Assembly: GCF_900142365.1 (NCBI RefSeq)
Contig: NZ_FRAP01000020.1
Coordinates: forward strand, 1-64,000
Length of the DNA stretch: 64,000 nt
Direction of reading: 5' to 3'
Source of the DNA: Pseudonocardia thermophila
Lineage (GTDB): Bacteria; Actinomycetota; Actinomycetes; Mycobacteriales; Pseudonocardiaceae
The notes under the pieces are model-generated. The model was not told the DNA's origin. It did no database searches and saw nothing but the letters and a program-made list of their open reading frames with translations. A program made the position numbers and the translations under genes. Shown here in pieces: positions 1 through 8,301 of this stretch (its first letter is position 1; every line of letters begins with the position of its first letter).

Positions 1-99
1 ATCGAGGGCGTCAAGCCCATCCACCCGCTCGACGTGCTCGACGCCACCCTCACCGCCCGCCGTGAGGGTGCGCTGGTGATGCAGACCTGGACCGTCTGA
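1..99 (+). CDS. MSMEG_0572/Sll0783-type nitrogen starvation response protein, C-terminal fragment
   Basis: The window opens inside this gene, and only the last 32 codons plus TGA are present. The readable tail contains PIHPLDVLD, an RRE segment and a terminal TWTV. From memory of the family, this resembles the conserved C-terminus of Sll0783/MSMEG_0572 proteins of the Nit1C (nitrilase cluster 1) neighbourhood, whose function is unknown beyond a link to nitrogen limitation. The assignment is supported by the acetyltransferase, glycosyltransferase, radical SAM and AIR-synthase-like genes further on, which belong to the same conserved neighbourhood. A strong stem-loop begins 16 bases after the stop. 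Confidence 0.6.
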   Translation: MEGVKPIHPLDVLDATLTARREGALVMQTWTV

Positions 100-115
100 C
101 CGCGGGCGGTCCGCC

Positions 116-145
116 GGGCCGGGACCGCCGCAGCGGTCCCGGCCC
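116..145 (+). terminator. Stem-loop between the 0572-type gene and the next gene
   Basis: A perfect 13-bp stem (116-128 pairing with 133-145) with a CGCA loop starts 16 bases after the stop of the upstream gene. There is no T tract, as is usual in actinobacteria. It could terminate or attenuate transcription, or protect the 3' end of the upstream message. The next gene starts 21 bases after it on the same strand. Confidence 0.5.
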
Positions 146-166
146 GCGGCGCGCGAGGAGCCCACC

Positions 167-787
167 ATGAACCAACCCGCCACCGCGCCCCTGGACGAGC
201 TCGCCCGTCGCCGCGCGCAATGGCGCGCCTCAGGTGAGGCGTTGTTCCCGACGCTGACCACCGACCCCACCTCCTACGCCCGCGCGGTCGAGGCGATCGG
301 CGTCCTCGCGGCCGCGCTGGCCCGCCGCGGCGCCGGCCTCGACGACCTGGTGGCTGCCATGGGCGATCCGGAAGCGCTCCTCGCCGAGTCCGGGGTCCGC
401 CCGCCCGCGGGCGTACCTCCTGCGCTCCTGGTCGGGGTCGCGTGCGGGATGCGGGAGCGGGAGCTGATCGCCGAGCGGGTGCGCGCAGAGCACCGCGCCG
501 CGATCGAGCGGGCCCGCGCCTCCGGCAGCACCTGGGCCGTGCTGCACGGCCCCGCCGCGATCGAGGACCTCACCGGCGGCGATGCGGGGGTGGCCGGCTG
601 CACGCACCTGCACGTCCCGTCCGGCACGGAGATCCGCGCCAGCGTCGACGCGTGGTCGCCCGCCCCCTACCGCATCGATGTGATCAGACCCGGCGTCGTG
701 CCCCCGGAGGGGCGCTCCTTCGATCGGCGCGAGCCGTTCCTCGAGGAGTACCACCGGTGCCGGCGCATGATCGAGGAGACGCCGTGA
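167..787 (+). CDS. Hypothetical protein translationally coupled to the Nit1C-type acetyltransferase
   Basis: This is a 206-residue, Ala/Arg-rich soluble protein that I do not recognise. It has no signal peptide or membrane segment. The N-terminal half looks helical (about residues 1-125). The C-terminal part (about 126-206) is more mixed and ends in an EEYHRCRRMIEE segment. An SD-like GAGGAG lies just before the ATG. Its stop overlaps the GTG start of the acetyltransferase (GTGA, 784-787), so the two are probably made together and may act together. It lies between two genes of the nitrogen-starvation neighbourhood and is a candidate new member of it. Function is unknown. Confidence 0.6.
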   Translation: MNQPATAPLDELARRRAQWRASGEALFPTLTTDPTSYARAVEAIGVLAAALARRGAGLDDLVAAMGDPEALLAESGVRPPAGVPPALLVGVACGMRERELIAERVRAEHRAAIERARASGSTWAVLHGPAAIEDLTGGDAGVAGCTHLHVPSGTEIRASVDAWSPAPYRIDVIRPGVVPPEGRSFDRREPFLEEYHRCRRMIEETP

Positions 788-1248
788 CCGCCGAGACGAC
801 CGTCCGCGTCGAATCCTGCCGGATCGCCGAGGCACCGCAGGACCTGGCCGCCCACCACGCCGTCCGGCACGCCGTCTTCGTGGTCGAGCAGGGCGTGTTC
901 GCCGACACCGACGTGGACGCCCACGACGCAGATCCCGCGACGCTGCACGTGGTCGGCACCGTGAACGGGCAGGTCGCGGGTGTGGTGCGGCTCTACGTCC
1001 GGGAGGGCACCGAGTGGCGCGGCGACCGGCTCGCGGTCCTGCCCGAGCACCGCGCCGGACGGCTCGGGATGCACCTCGTCCGCTTCGCCGTCGCGACGGC
1101 GGCGGCCCGGGGCGGTGAGCGGATGACGGCGATGATCCAGCCGCCCAACGAGGTGTTCTTCCGCAGGCTGGGCTGGCACCGTACGGGCCCGACCGTCGAC
1201 TACGTCGGCCAGCCGCACGTGCCGATGGAGATCGTCTTCAGCGGGTGA
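784..1248 (+). CDS. MSMEG_0567/Sll0786-type nitrogen starvation GNAT N-acetyltransferase
   Basis: This is a 154-residue single-domain GNAT acetyltransferase, expected to use acetyl-CoA on an unknown amine. The family-typical R(H)xxFVVEQGVF start of the fold (about residues 28-41), a GVVRLY strand, the DRLAVLPEHRAGRLG acetyl-CoA loop and a terminal FFRRLGW segment are visible. This pattern is characteristic of the GNAT protein of the Nit1C neighbourhood. In some actinobacteria it is fused to an AIR-synthase-like domain; here that partner is a separate gene at 10891-11838. The GTG start overlaps the upstream stop, and the 3' end overlaps the convergent SARP gene by 11 bases. Confidence 0.75.
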   Translation: MTAETTVRVESCRIAEAPQDLAAHHAVRHAVFVVEQGVFADTDVDAHDADPATLHVVGTVNGQVAGVVRLYVREGTEWRGDRLAVLPEHRAGRLGMHLVRFAVATAAARGGERMTAMIQPPNEVFFRRLGWHRTGPTVDYVGQPHVPMEIVFSG

Positions 1249-4200
1249 GCGGCGGCGGGCGGTGCAGCCGGCCCGCGGTGACGAACGTGGCGCGCTGCTC
1301 CGCGGTCAGCGTGGCGGCGATCCGGCGCAGTGCGCCCGCTCGGTCAGCCGGAGCGCCGAGCTGGGCGACGAGCAGGTCCGAGCCGGTGGCCGCGGCGATC
1401 CCGGCCGCCTCCTCGTGCCGCCCTAGGTGGCGCAGCGCCAGTGCGATGTACTTCGGCGAGGAGTGCGTGCGGGCGAGATCGAGCAGCCGCTCGGCCTGGC
1501 CGGCGTCGAAGCGGGCCTGCATCTCGACCAGCCGCAGCACCGCCCGCGGCCGGAACGGCAGCGACCGGTCCAGCATCGGAACCGCGCGTTCGACGAGGGA
1601 ACCCGCGTCGTCGACACGGCCCTGCATGAGGTCGCAGTCGGCCACGGCCAGCAGCGCGTGCAGCTCCTGCTCCAGCTCCAGTGCCCCGCCGCCGCGGCGG
1701 GCCAGCTCGACCGCCTGCAGTGCGTGCGCGCGGGCGCGATCGACCTGGCCGAGCTCCTGCCAGATCCACGACGACGTGGTCTCGATGCCGGCCCGGTAGA
1801 AGCCCAGGTTCTCCGCGTCGATGAGCTTGCGCGCGCTCTCCAGCGCCCGCAGCGCCCCGGCGAAGTCGCCGCTGTCGCCGCGGGCCAGCGCGGTGAAGAA
1901 CAGCGCCTGCAGCAGCGGCCGGAACTCGCCGGTGCGCCGGCAGAGCAGCGTCGCCCTGGCGAGAACGGCCCTGGCCTCGGCGAACCGGTCCTGGTGCTGC
2001 AGCAGCGCCCCCTGGTAGGCGAGCGCGACCGCGGTGGTGCCGTCCGGCGCCGTGCGCGCCAGCACCTGTCCGTACGCGGTGGCGGCGCCCTCGTAGTCGC
2101 CGTCCCAGTGCCGTACCCGCCCGACGAGCAGGGTCGCACTGGGCAGGGCGCCGGGCGCGGCGGCCGCCGACTCGGCCAGGTGCGACGCCTGTTCGGCGAA
2201 CTCGACGGCGACCAGCGCGTCACGGGCGTAGAAGGCGGTCCAGCCCAGCTGTTCCAGTGCTCGCGCCTCCTGCTCGACGTCGCCGACGTCGCGCGCGAGC
2301 GCGAGCGCGGTCTCGTGGTCGGCGCGGGCGTCGTCGATGCGCCCGAGATCGCGGCGGGCCTGTCCGCGCAGCAGGTGCGCGGTGATCAGCTGTGCGGAGT
2401 CCCCGCCCTGTTCGGCGGCCGCGACGGCACGGTCCAGCAGCCGCTCGGCGTCGATGTGGGAGAACTTCAGGGACGCCGCCTGGGCGGCGCGCAACCAGCA
2501 GTCCGCGGCCCCGCGCGGATCGCCCGCCGCCATGAGGTGCTCGGCTGCGGCTTCCGGCCGGTCGTGCAGGATCCGCGCGGCGCGCCGGTGCCGGTTGATC
2601 CGCACCGGTTCCGGTGCGCTCTCGTACGCCACCAGACGCACGATGTCGTTGGCGAAGCGGAAGTTCTCCCCCACCGCGGTGAGCAGACCGAGGCGCAGGG
2701 CCCGGTCGGCGCGGGCCGCGCAGTCCTCCACCCCGAGCCCGGACAGGGCCGCGACGTCCTCCAGCGAGAAGGTGGTGCCGAGCACCGCACCCTGCGACAG
2801 CAGGTGCGCGACGGCGTCCCCGGCGGCGTCGATGCGCGTCTCGACCACCTCGTGCAGGGTCTCCGGCACGACCGGTGGCCCGGTCCCGACCGGGAGCCGG
2901 AGCAGCTCGGTGAGGAACAGCGGCGAGCCGCCCGTCCACGACCACAGCCGGTCGGGATCCTCTGCCCAGGCGGTGTGCGCGGCCAGTCGCAGCACGTCCT
3001 CGCGGCGCAGCGGACCCAGGTCGATGCGCACGGCGAGATCGCGCAGCGCGGTCACGACCGGCGGCCGGCCCTCCCCGGTGCGCTCGGTGAGGACGAGCAT
3101 CGTGCGGCTGCCCTGCCGGTGCCCGGCGAGCACGTGCAGCGCCTCGACGGTGGCCTGCCCGGCGTGCTGCACGTCCTCGACGACGAGCAGCACCGGGCGT
3201 CGAGCGCCGATGCGGGTGACGAGGCTGCTGACCGCGTCGAGGCTGCGGCGGTGCTCGACCTCCGGCGCGGAACGCGCGTACGGAACGGTGCCGACGACGT
3301 CGGTCAGCTCGGGCACCAGCTCGACGAGGGTGCCGAGCCGGGTACCGGCGTACTCGCGGACGTCGTCGGGCGTCATGTGCCGCAGCAGCGCCCGCACGAG
3401 ATCAGCGACGGGCTGCAGGTACAGCGAGCGCTCCGCGGCGAAGCAGGTGGCCTGCACGACGAGCGCCCCGGTCCGGCGGGTCTCCTCGGCCAGCGCCGCG
3501 ACCAGCGCGGACTTGCCGATGCCCGCCTCCCCGGTCACGAGCGCGACGGTCGGCTGCCCGGCCGCCGCGGTGTCCCACGACCTGCGCAGGACGGCCAGCT
3601 CCCCGTCGCGGCCGACGATCCCGGAGTCCTCGGCGGTGCTGCCCGCGCGGTCGGTGCCGGGGTCCTCGGCGCGCAGCACGGCCAGGTGCAGCGCCTCGGT
3701 GGCCGGGGAGGGATCGATCCCGAGGTGCTCGGCGAGAGCCTCGCGCAGGGCGCGGTAGGCCCGCAGGGCGCCGCCGGGGCGGCCGGCCCGCTGGTGGGCC
3801 AGCATCACGGTGCGGGTGGAGTCCTCGTCGAACGGATCGACCTGCAGCGCCGCTGACGCCACCGCCACCGCCGTGTCGTAGGCGCCCATCTGCAGTGCGG
3901 CGGAGCTCCACACCGCGCGGGCGCGGCGCAGCAGGTCGGCGACCTGCGCGCGCAGGTCGCGCACCCAGCGGTCGTCGTGCTCGCCGGCCAGCGCGAGGTC
4001 GGCGTCGAGCAGCTTCGCCGCCTGCTCCGCACCGGTGGCGGCGAGCGCGTAGCGGCCGTGGCCGAGCTCCCGCTCGGCGGTCTCGACCAGCTCCGCCGCG
4101 TCGTGCAGGTCCACGGCCGCGCGGTCCGCGGGCAGCCGGTAGCCGGCCGCCGAGCCTTCGATCAGGTCCGGTCCGAAGGCACGCCGCAACCGGCTCACGA

Positions 4201-4402
4201 TCGACGCGATGTTGCGGTCGGCGCGATCGGGCGGGTTGCCCTCCCACAGGGCGTCGACGAGCTCCTCGACGGTGACGAACTCGCCGCGCCGCCAGGCCAG
4301 GACGGCGAGCACCCGGCGGGCCTGGCCAGCGGGAACGGGGGCACCGGGCTCACCGTCCACGCCGAAGGGGCCGAGTACCCGCAGGCGCAGCGGCGGACTC
4401 AT
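1238..4402 (-). CDS. SARP-type transcriptional regulator with AAA ATPase and TPR domains
   Basis: This protein of about 1054 residues has the AfsR/SARP layout. An OmpR-like winged helix covers roughly residues 1-95 (RVLGPF, RRVLAVLAWR, SIVSRLRRAF). A bacterial transcriptional activation domain covers about 100-250. A STAND/AAA ATPase follows, with Walker A GEAGIGKS near 285 and a VLLVVEDVQ Walker B-like strand near 395. The C-terminal half is TPR-rich. The ATG at 4402 is chosen because SARP proteins begin directly at the winged helix; an upstream GTG at 4435 in frame adds 11 residues. It is divergent from the carbamate kinase and is the only regulator in the nitrile cluster, so it is the likely activator. 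SARPs usually control secondary metabolism, which makes this placement unusual. Confidence 0.85.
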   Translation of the reverse strand: MSPPLRLRVLGPFGVDGEPGAPVPAGQARRVLAVLAWRRGEFVTVEELVDALWEGNPPDRADRNIASIVSRLRRAFGPDLIEGSAAGYRLPADRAAVDLHDAAELVETAERELGHGRYALAATGAEQAAKLLDADLALAGEHDDRWVRDLRAQVADLLRRARAVWSSAALQMGAYDTAVAVASAALQVDPFDEDSTRTVMLAHQRAGRPGGALRAYRALREALAEHLGIDPSPATEALHLAVLRAEDPGTDRAGSTAEDSGIVGRDGELAVLRRSWDTAAAGQPTVALVTGEAGIGKSALVAALAEETRRTGALVVQATCFAAERSLYLQPVADLVRALLRHMTPDDVREYAGTRLGTLVELVPELTDVVGTVPYARSAPEVEHRRSLDAVSSLVTRIGARRPVLLVVEDVQHAGQATVEALHVLAGHRQGSRTMLVLTERTGEGRPPVVTALRDLAVRIDLGPLRREDVLRLAAHTAWAEDPDRLWSWTGGSPLFLTELLRLPVGTGPPVVPETLHEVVETRIDAAGDAVAHLLSQGAVLGTTFSLEDVAALSGLGVEDCAARADRALRLGLLTAVGENFRFANDIVRLVAYESAPEPVRINRHRRAARILHDRPEAAAEHLMAAGDPRGAADCWLRAAQAASLKFSHIDAERLLDRAVAAAEQGGDSAQLITAHLLRGQARRDLGRIDDARADHETALALARDVGDVEQEARALEQLGWTAFYARDALVAVEFAEQASHLAESAAAAPGALPSATLLVGRVRHWDGDYEGAATAYGQVLARTAPDGTTAVALAYQGALLQHQDRFAEARAVLARATLLCRRTGEFRPLLQALFFTALARGDSGDFAGALRALESARKLIDAENLGFYRAGIETTSSWIWQELGQVDRARAHALQAVELARRGGGALELEQELHALLAVADCDLMQGRVDDAGSLVERAVPMLDRSLPFRPRAVLRLVEMQARFDAGQAERLLDLARTHSSPKYIALALRHLGRHEEAAGIAAATGSDLLVAQLGAPADRAGALRRIAATLTAEQRATFVTAGRLHRPPPLTR

Positions 4403-4508
4403 CCGCAGAACTCTACCGCCGCCGGAGCGCCCCACGATCGTCTACTATAAGCGAAGAGATTTTCTCAAGATTAACACTCTGCACACTGCGCCGGAGGCCG
4501 TCGCCGTC
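4403..4508. promoter_or_regulatory. Divergent promoter region between the SARP gene and carbamate kinase
   Basis: The region is markedly AT-richer than its surroundings. The element TCTACTATAA lies at 4441-4450. Read on the minus strand it gives a TATAGT -10 at 4449-4444 for the SARP gene; on the plus strand it gives TACTAT/TATAAG for the kinase. The same CTACTATA core occurs in the promoter at 9736-9747. A short GAGA/TCTC inverted repeat follows at about 4456-4466. The kinase has a GGAGG at 4493-4497, 11 bases before its ATG. Confidence 0.5.
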
Positions 4509-5459
4509 ATGCCCAGGATTGCCGTGGTCGCCCTCGGGGGCAACGCCATCACCCGCAGCGGCGAGCGGGGCACCTACGCCGAGCAGACGGCGAACGCCGA
4601 GGCCATGGCCGATGCCGTCTGCCGCATCCACGCGGCGGGGTGGAGCGTCGTCGTCGTGCACGGCAACGGCCCGCAGGTGGGCAACCTGGCCATCCAGCAG
4701 GAGGAGGCCGCCCACCGGGTACCGGAGCTGCCGCTGTTCTGGCTCGGCGCGATGACCGAGGGGCACCTCGGCTGCCTGCTCTCCCTCGCGCTGCGCCGTG
4801 CCGGGCGCCTGCCGGTCGTCCCCGTCGTGACCCACACGGTCGTGCGGGCCGACGATCCGGCTTTCGCCCACCCGACCAAACCGATCGGCCCGTTCCTCGA
4901 CGAGGAGACCGCGCGGTGGCAGGCGCTGGAGCGCGGCTGGGTCGTCGGCGAGGACGCCGGGCGCGGCTTCCGCAGGCTCGTCCCCTCCCCGGAACCGCAG
5001 CGGATCGTGGAGCTGCCGGCGATCCGGCTGCTGGCCCAGCGGGGCTGCGTCGTGATCGCAGCCGGTGGCGGCGGCATCCCGGTGGTCGAGGACGAGGGCG
5101 GGCTGCGCGGCGTCGAAGCGGTGATCGACAAGGACCTGGCGGCCGAGCGGCTGGCCTCCGATCTGGGCGCGGACCTGCTGCTGCTCGTCACGGCCGTCCC
5201 GCGGGTGAAGCTCGACTTCGGCAGGCCGGCCGAGCGGGAGGTGGCCGAGATGACCGTGGCCGAGGCGCTGGCGCACGCCGCGGCGGGCCAGTTCCCCGAG
5301 GGGAGCATGGGACCCAAGATCCGCGCGGCGACCCGCTTCGTCCGCACCACCGGGCACCCCGCGGTGATCACCGACGCCGCGCACGCCCCGTACGCGCTGG
5401 AACCGGGCGGGGCCGGCACCCGCATCGTGGCCGGCGCCGCCATCGGCGCGGTGTCGTGA
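4509..5459 (+). CDS. Carbamate kinase
   Basis: This 316-residue amino-acid-kinase-family protein is expected to interconvert carbamoyl phosphate + ADP with carbamate (NH3 + CO2) + ATP. Family hallmarks visible are VALGGNAI at the N-terminus, VVHGNGPQVGN near residue 55, a conserved IAAGGGGIPV segment, a VIDKDLAA phosphate-binding segment and GSMGPKI near the C-terminus. Length matches ArcC/AllK-type enzymes. The ATG at 4509 is the start because homology begins there and GGAGG precedes it. In this cluster the enzyme would be the energy-yielding last step that releases ammonium from a carbamoyl intermediate. It probably forms an operon with the glycosyltransferase 23 bases downstream. Confidence 0.88.
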   Translation: MPRIAVVALGGNAITRSGERGTYAEQTANAEAMADAVCRIHAAGWSVVVVHGNGPQVGNLAIQQEEAAHRVPELPLFWLGAMTEGHLGCLLSLALRRAGRLPVVPVVTHTVVRADDPAFAHPTKPIGPFLDEETARWQALERGWVVGEDAGRGFRRLVPSPEPQRIVELPAIRLLAQRGCVVIAAGGGGIPVVEDEGGLRGVEAVIDKDLAAERLASDLGADLLLLVTAVPRVKLDFGRPAEREVAEMTVAEALAHAAAGQFPEGSMGPKIRAATRFVRTTGHPAVITDAAHAPYALEPGGAGTRIVAGAAIGAVS

Positions 5460-5482
5460 GCACCCGCGCTGCAGGAGGTCGC

Positions 5483-6610
5483 ATGCGGATCGCGCTGATC
5501 ACCCACTCCGTCAAGCCGCGGGGCGGGTTCGTCCACACGCTCGGGCTCGCCGAGGCGCTGCACCGGGCCGGCACCGACGTGCGGCTGGTCGCGCTCGGCG
5601 ACGGGCTGCCGAGGGCGACGTCCGTGCCGGTCACGCTGTTCGCCCCGCCGAGCCGCGCCGGCACCGCACTGGAGGAGCGGGTGTTCACCGCGATCGACAC
5701 GCTCCAGGTCGGGCTCGCCGGGCTGGCCGGGGAGTTCGACGTGCTGCACGCCCAGGACTGCATCGCCGCCCGGGCCGCGGCCCGTGTGCGCGACGCCGGG
5801 GCGGCCGTGCGCGTGATCCGCACGGTGCACCACGTCGATGACTTCACGACCCGGGCGCTGATCGACTGCCAGCGCGCGGCGATCGCCGAACCCGACACCG
5901 TGCTCGTCGTGAGCGAGCAGTGGCGCGAGATACTGCGCACCGAGTACGGCCGCGCGGCCCACGTCGTGCCGAACGGGGTCGACGTCGTCCGGTTCGGCAC
6001 GGCCGATCCTGGGCTCGTCGCGCAGCTGCGCGACCGGCTACCGCAGGACCGGTTCGTGTTCCTCGGCATGGGCGGGGTGGAGCCGCGCAAGGGCACTCGG
6101 CACGCGTTCGAGGCGTTCTCGCTGCTGAAGCGCCGCCGCGGCCCGGTGGCGACGTTCGCGATCATCGGCGGGCACTCGTTCCAGGACTACACCGCCTACC
6201 GCGAGGCCGCCCTGGCCGCGCTGCCCGACCTCGGCCTCGTCCTGGGCGAGGACGTGGTGCTGCTGGGCACCGTGCCCGATCCCGAGCTAGCCGGCTGGTA
6301 CCACGCCGCCGACGCGCTCTGCTTCCCGTCGGTGAAGGAGGGCTGGGGGCTGGCGGTGATGGAGGCGATCGCGGCCGGACTGCCGGTGCTCGCCTCGGAC
6401 ATCCCGGTGTTCCAGGAGTACCTCACCGACGGCGAGACCGCCCTGCTCCCGGCCGCGGGCGACGCCGAGGCGATCGCGAAGGACCTGGAGCGGCTGCTGG
6501 ACGACCCGCAGCTGCGCGCCCGCCTGGCAGCCGCGGCCCGGGGGGTGCTCCCCCGGTACTCCTGGGAGGCCAGCGCGACCCGCCACCGGGAGATCTACTG
6601 CACGGGGTAG
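5483..6610 (+). CDS. MSMEG_0565-type glycosyltransferase (GT-B, family 4-like)
   Basis: This 375-residue GT-B protein begins MRIALITHSVKPRGG. It contains the family-4 hallmarks VVPNGVD (about 160), GGVEPRKGT (about 195) and a donor-binding E-x7-E region around KEGWGLAVMEAIAAGLPVLASD (about 285-305). The N-terminal RGGFVHTLGLAEAL helix and the neighbourhood match the glycosyltransferase of the Nit1C cluster, whose acceptor is unknown. An SD (GGAGG, 5474-5478) precedes the ATG. Its 3' end is 7 bases from a family A palindrome. Confidence 0.8.
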   Translation: MRIALITHSVKPRGGFVHTLGLAEALHRAGTDVRLVALGDGLPRATSVPVTLFAPPSRAGTALEERVFTAIDTLQVGLAGLAGEFDVLHAQDCIAARAAARVRDAGAAVRVIRTVHHVDDFTTRALIDCQRAAIAEPDTVLVVSEQWREILRTEYGRAAHVVPNGVDVVRFGTADPGLVAQLRDRLPQDRFVFLGMGGVEPRKGTRHAFEAFSLLKRRRGPVATFAIIGGHSFQDYTAYREAALAALPDLGLVLGEDVVLLGTVPDPELAGWYHAADALCFPSVKEGWGLAVMEAIAAGLPVLASDIPVFQEYLTDGETALLPAAGDAEAIAKDLERLLDDPQLRARLAAAARGVLPRYSWEASATRHREIYCTG

Positions 6611-6617
6611 GCGGACG

Positions 6618-6682
6618 GCGTCGAGAACGAAGTCGTGGTGATCAACAGGGCGGTTCGATCACCACGACTTCGTTCTCGACGC
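6618..6682. repeat. Family A 65-bp palindromic element, copy 1
   Basis: The arms are perfect 26-bp inverted repeats (6618-6643 and 6657-6682) around a 13-base loop. The outer ends read GCGTCGAGAACGAA and its complement, and an inner TGATC lies in each arm. It sits between the convergent ends of the glycosyltransferase and the nitrile hydratase accessory gene, where it could act as a bidirectional terminator. Three more copies of exactly 65 bp occur at 13196, 18912 and 26001. Confidence 0.9.
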
Positions 6683-6692
6683 GGAGATCGGG

Positions 6693-7052
6693 TCAGTGGG
6701 TGTGACCGTGCTCGTCGTCGCGGTGGTCGTGGCCCGGCGGGCGCTGGGCCAGCTGGGCGGCGCGCTCGGCCACCTCCTCCGGCGTGACCGCGCCGGACGC
6801 CGCGAGGACGTCCTCCAGCGCGCCGAGCCAGTGCTCGTAGTAGTTGTAGCCGCAACCGTCGGGGTGGGCCCGCTCCCACTCGCCGATGCGGGCGATGAGC
6901 GCCGACTGGAACGCCGCCCACTCGAACGCGCCCGCCTCGTACAGCGTCACGACCATGCCGAACGCCCGCGACTGCCACGGCTCGGTGAACAGCAGCTCCC
7001 CGTTGCTGCGCGGGGGCGCGGCGGGGCCGTCGATCTCCAGCGGCGCGGTCAC
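6693..7052 (-). CDS. Nitrile hydratase accessory protein (cobalt-insertion/self-subunit-swapping type)
   Basis: This 119-residue protein resembles the N-terminal half of a nitrile hydratase beta subunit (ELLFTEPWQSRAFGMVVTLYEAG, with WERAHPDG and YYEHWLGALE). It matches the small activator proteins that deliver cobalt to the alpha subunit. The C-terminus is rich in His and Asp (HDHRDDEHGHTH), a plausible metal-binding tail. The GTG start at 7052 overlaps the alpha stop as GTGA. The beta-alpha-accessory gene order is the classical order for cobalt nitrile hydratases. Confidence 0.82.
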   Translation of the reverse strand: MTAPLEIDGPAAPPRSNGELLFTEPWQSRAFGMVVTLYEAGAFEWAAFQSALIARIGEWERAHPDGCGYNYYEHWLGALEDVLAASGAVTPEEVAERAAQLAQRPPGHDHRDDEHGHTH

Positions 7053-7633
7053 AGCGTCACCTTCGCCACGCCGACGAGCGCGTCCCGCGTGATCAGCGGG
7101 ATCAGCTCCTCCTCGGTGAAGTCCTCGGTGCCGGCGGGCCGCTCGGGCAGCACCATCCACCGGACCTCGCTGGACGAGTCGCGCACGATGATCTCGACGT
7201 CGTCGTCCAGCTCGAGGCCCATCTCAGCGAGCACCGTGCGCGGCTCGCGCACGATGCGCGCGCGGTAGGCCGGATCCTTGTACCAGGACGGCGGCAGGCC
7301 CAGCACCGGCCACGGGTAGCACGAGCAGAGCGTGCACACGGTGACGTTGTGGACCGTCGGGGTGTTCTCGACGACCACGATATGCTCGCCCTGCGGCCCG
7401 CCGAACCCGAGTTCCTTGATCGCCGCGGTGCCGTCCTGCAGCAGCCGCTGCTTGTACTCGGGGTCGACCCACGCCCTGGCCACGACCTTGGCGCCGTTGA
7501 GCGGCCCGACCTTGGTCTCGTACGTCTCGATGAACCCGTCCATCACCTTGGGATCGACGAGTCCGCGCTCGGTGAGCAGCTGCTCCAGCGCTTCGGTGCG
7601 CTGTGCTGCGGTGAGTTGATCCTGCGAGGTCAT
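7049..7633 (-). CDS. nthA: Nitrile hydratase alpha subunit, cobalt type
   Basis: This 194-residue subunit carries the catalytic metal centre; the enzyme hydrates nitriles to amides. The metal motif VCTLCSCYPWP is present with Cys at about 100, 103 and 105. Thr in C-T-L-C-S-C is the signature of the cobalt form, whereas iron enzymes have Ser. Length is close to known alpha subunits, and LPPSWYKDPAYRARIVREPR also fits. A relation to the thiocyanate hydrolase gamma subunit is possible from the motif alone, but the full-length beta subunit and gene order favour nitrile hydratase. The ATG overlaps the beta stop (ATGA, 7630-7633). Confidence 0.9.
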   Translation of the reverse strand: MTSQDQLTAAQRTEALEQLLTERGLVDPKVMDGFIETYETKVGPLNGAKVVARAWVDPEYKQRLLQDGTAAIKELGFGGPQGEHIVVVENTPTVHNVTVCTLCSCYPWPVLGLPPSWYKDPAYRARIVREPRTVLAEMGLELDDDVEIIVRDSSSEVRWMVLPERPAGTEDFTEEELIPLITRDALVGVAKVTL

Positions 7634-8301
7634 GCCGGCTCCAGGTAGCTGTCGTAGAGCTCGATGGTCACTGCGAACGACTCGGCGTCGGCGCCCCACA
7701 GGTCGTGGGAGTCGAACCGGACGGTGTAGACGTGCTGCGGGTTCTCCCCCTCGAACACGGCGTGCGTGTCGGGGAGCAGGTGCGCGGGCTGGATCAGCTC
7801 GACGACGCCGACGTGGCCGCGCACGTAGCGGGGCAGCCGGTTCGGCCGGTCGGCCGGCATCTCCGTGCGGGTGCGCACGTGGTCACCGACGGCGAACCGG
7901 GGCGGCTCGTCGATCTGGCGCAGCGAGCCGGGCCCGGTGGGCGCGTAGTCGGGCTTGTTCGGCTCGGGGATCGGGGGCTCCTCGACGTCCTCGCCGCGCA
8001 GCTTCCGCGCCCGCGCCTCGACCGCGCCGGGAGCGAGGATCGCGCTGTCGGTGAGCATCAGCTCGGCCGCGTTGAGCCAGCGTCCGTAGTAGCCGTCGGG
8101 ATCGAAGTAGGCGGACTCGTCGAGCCGGCCGAGCGCGTAGCGGAACGCGTCGAGGTTGCGCCCGGAGATCCGGCCCATCGTGAGCAGGGTCAGCGCGAAC
8201 GCCCTGCCCTCCCAGCGCTCCGTGAACACCGGTTCGTCCGGGTCCGGCGGGCGGACGGGGCCGAACCCCTCGGCTCCGCCCAGATCGTCGACCGTGGTCA
8301 T
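7630..8301 (-). CDS. nthB: Nitrile hydratase beta subunit
   Basis: This 223-residue beta subunit has an N-terminal helical domain (EPVFTERWEGRAFALTL near residues 23-39, then YYGRWLNAAE). A linker follows, then a C-terminal SH3-like barrel (FAVGDHVRTR near 137, PRYVRGHVGVVE near 158, HVYTVRFDSHDLWG near 190). The C-terminal domain packs on the alpha subunit around the metal site. Start and stop overlap the neighbouring genes by 4 bases on both sides, so DUF1116-beta-alpha-accessory is a tightly coupled operon. Confidence 0.9.
   Translation of the reverse strand: MTTVDDLGGAEGFGPVRPPDPDEPVFTERWEGRAFALTLLTMGRISGRNLDAFRYALGRLDESAYFDPDGYYGRWLNAAELMLTDSAILAPGAVEARARKLRGEDVEEPPIPEPNKPDYAPTGPGSLRQIDEPPRFAVGDHVRTRTEMPADRPNRLPRYVRGHVGVVELIQPAHLLPDTHAVFEGENPQHVYTVRFDSHDLWGADAESFAVTIELYDSYLEPA

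Noticed and set aside
1427..3856. 809-codon plus-strand frame opposite the SARP gene
   Set aside because: It is a GC-codon shadow of a well-supported regulator.
6693..8301. Thiocyanate hydrolase or three-subunit toyocamycin-type nitrile hydratase
   Set aside because: The beta subunit is full length with its SH3-like C-terminal domain, and the small third protein matches the accessory type, so an ordinary cobalt nitrile hydratase fits better.
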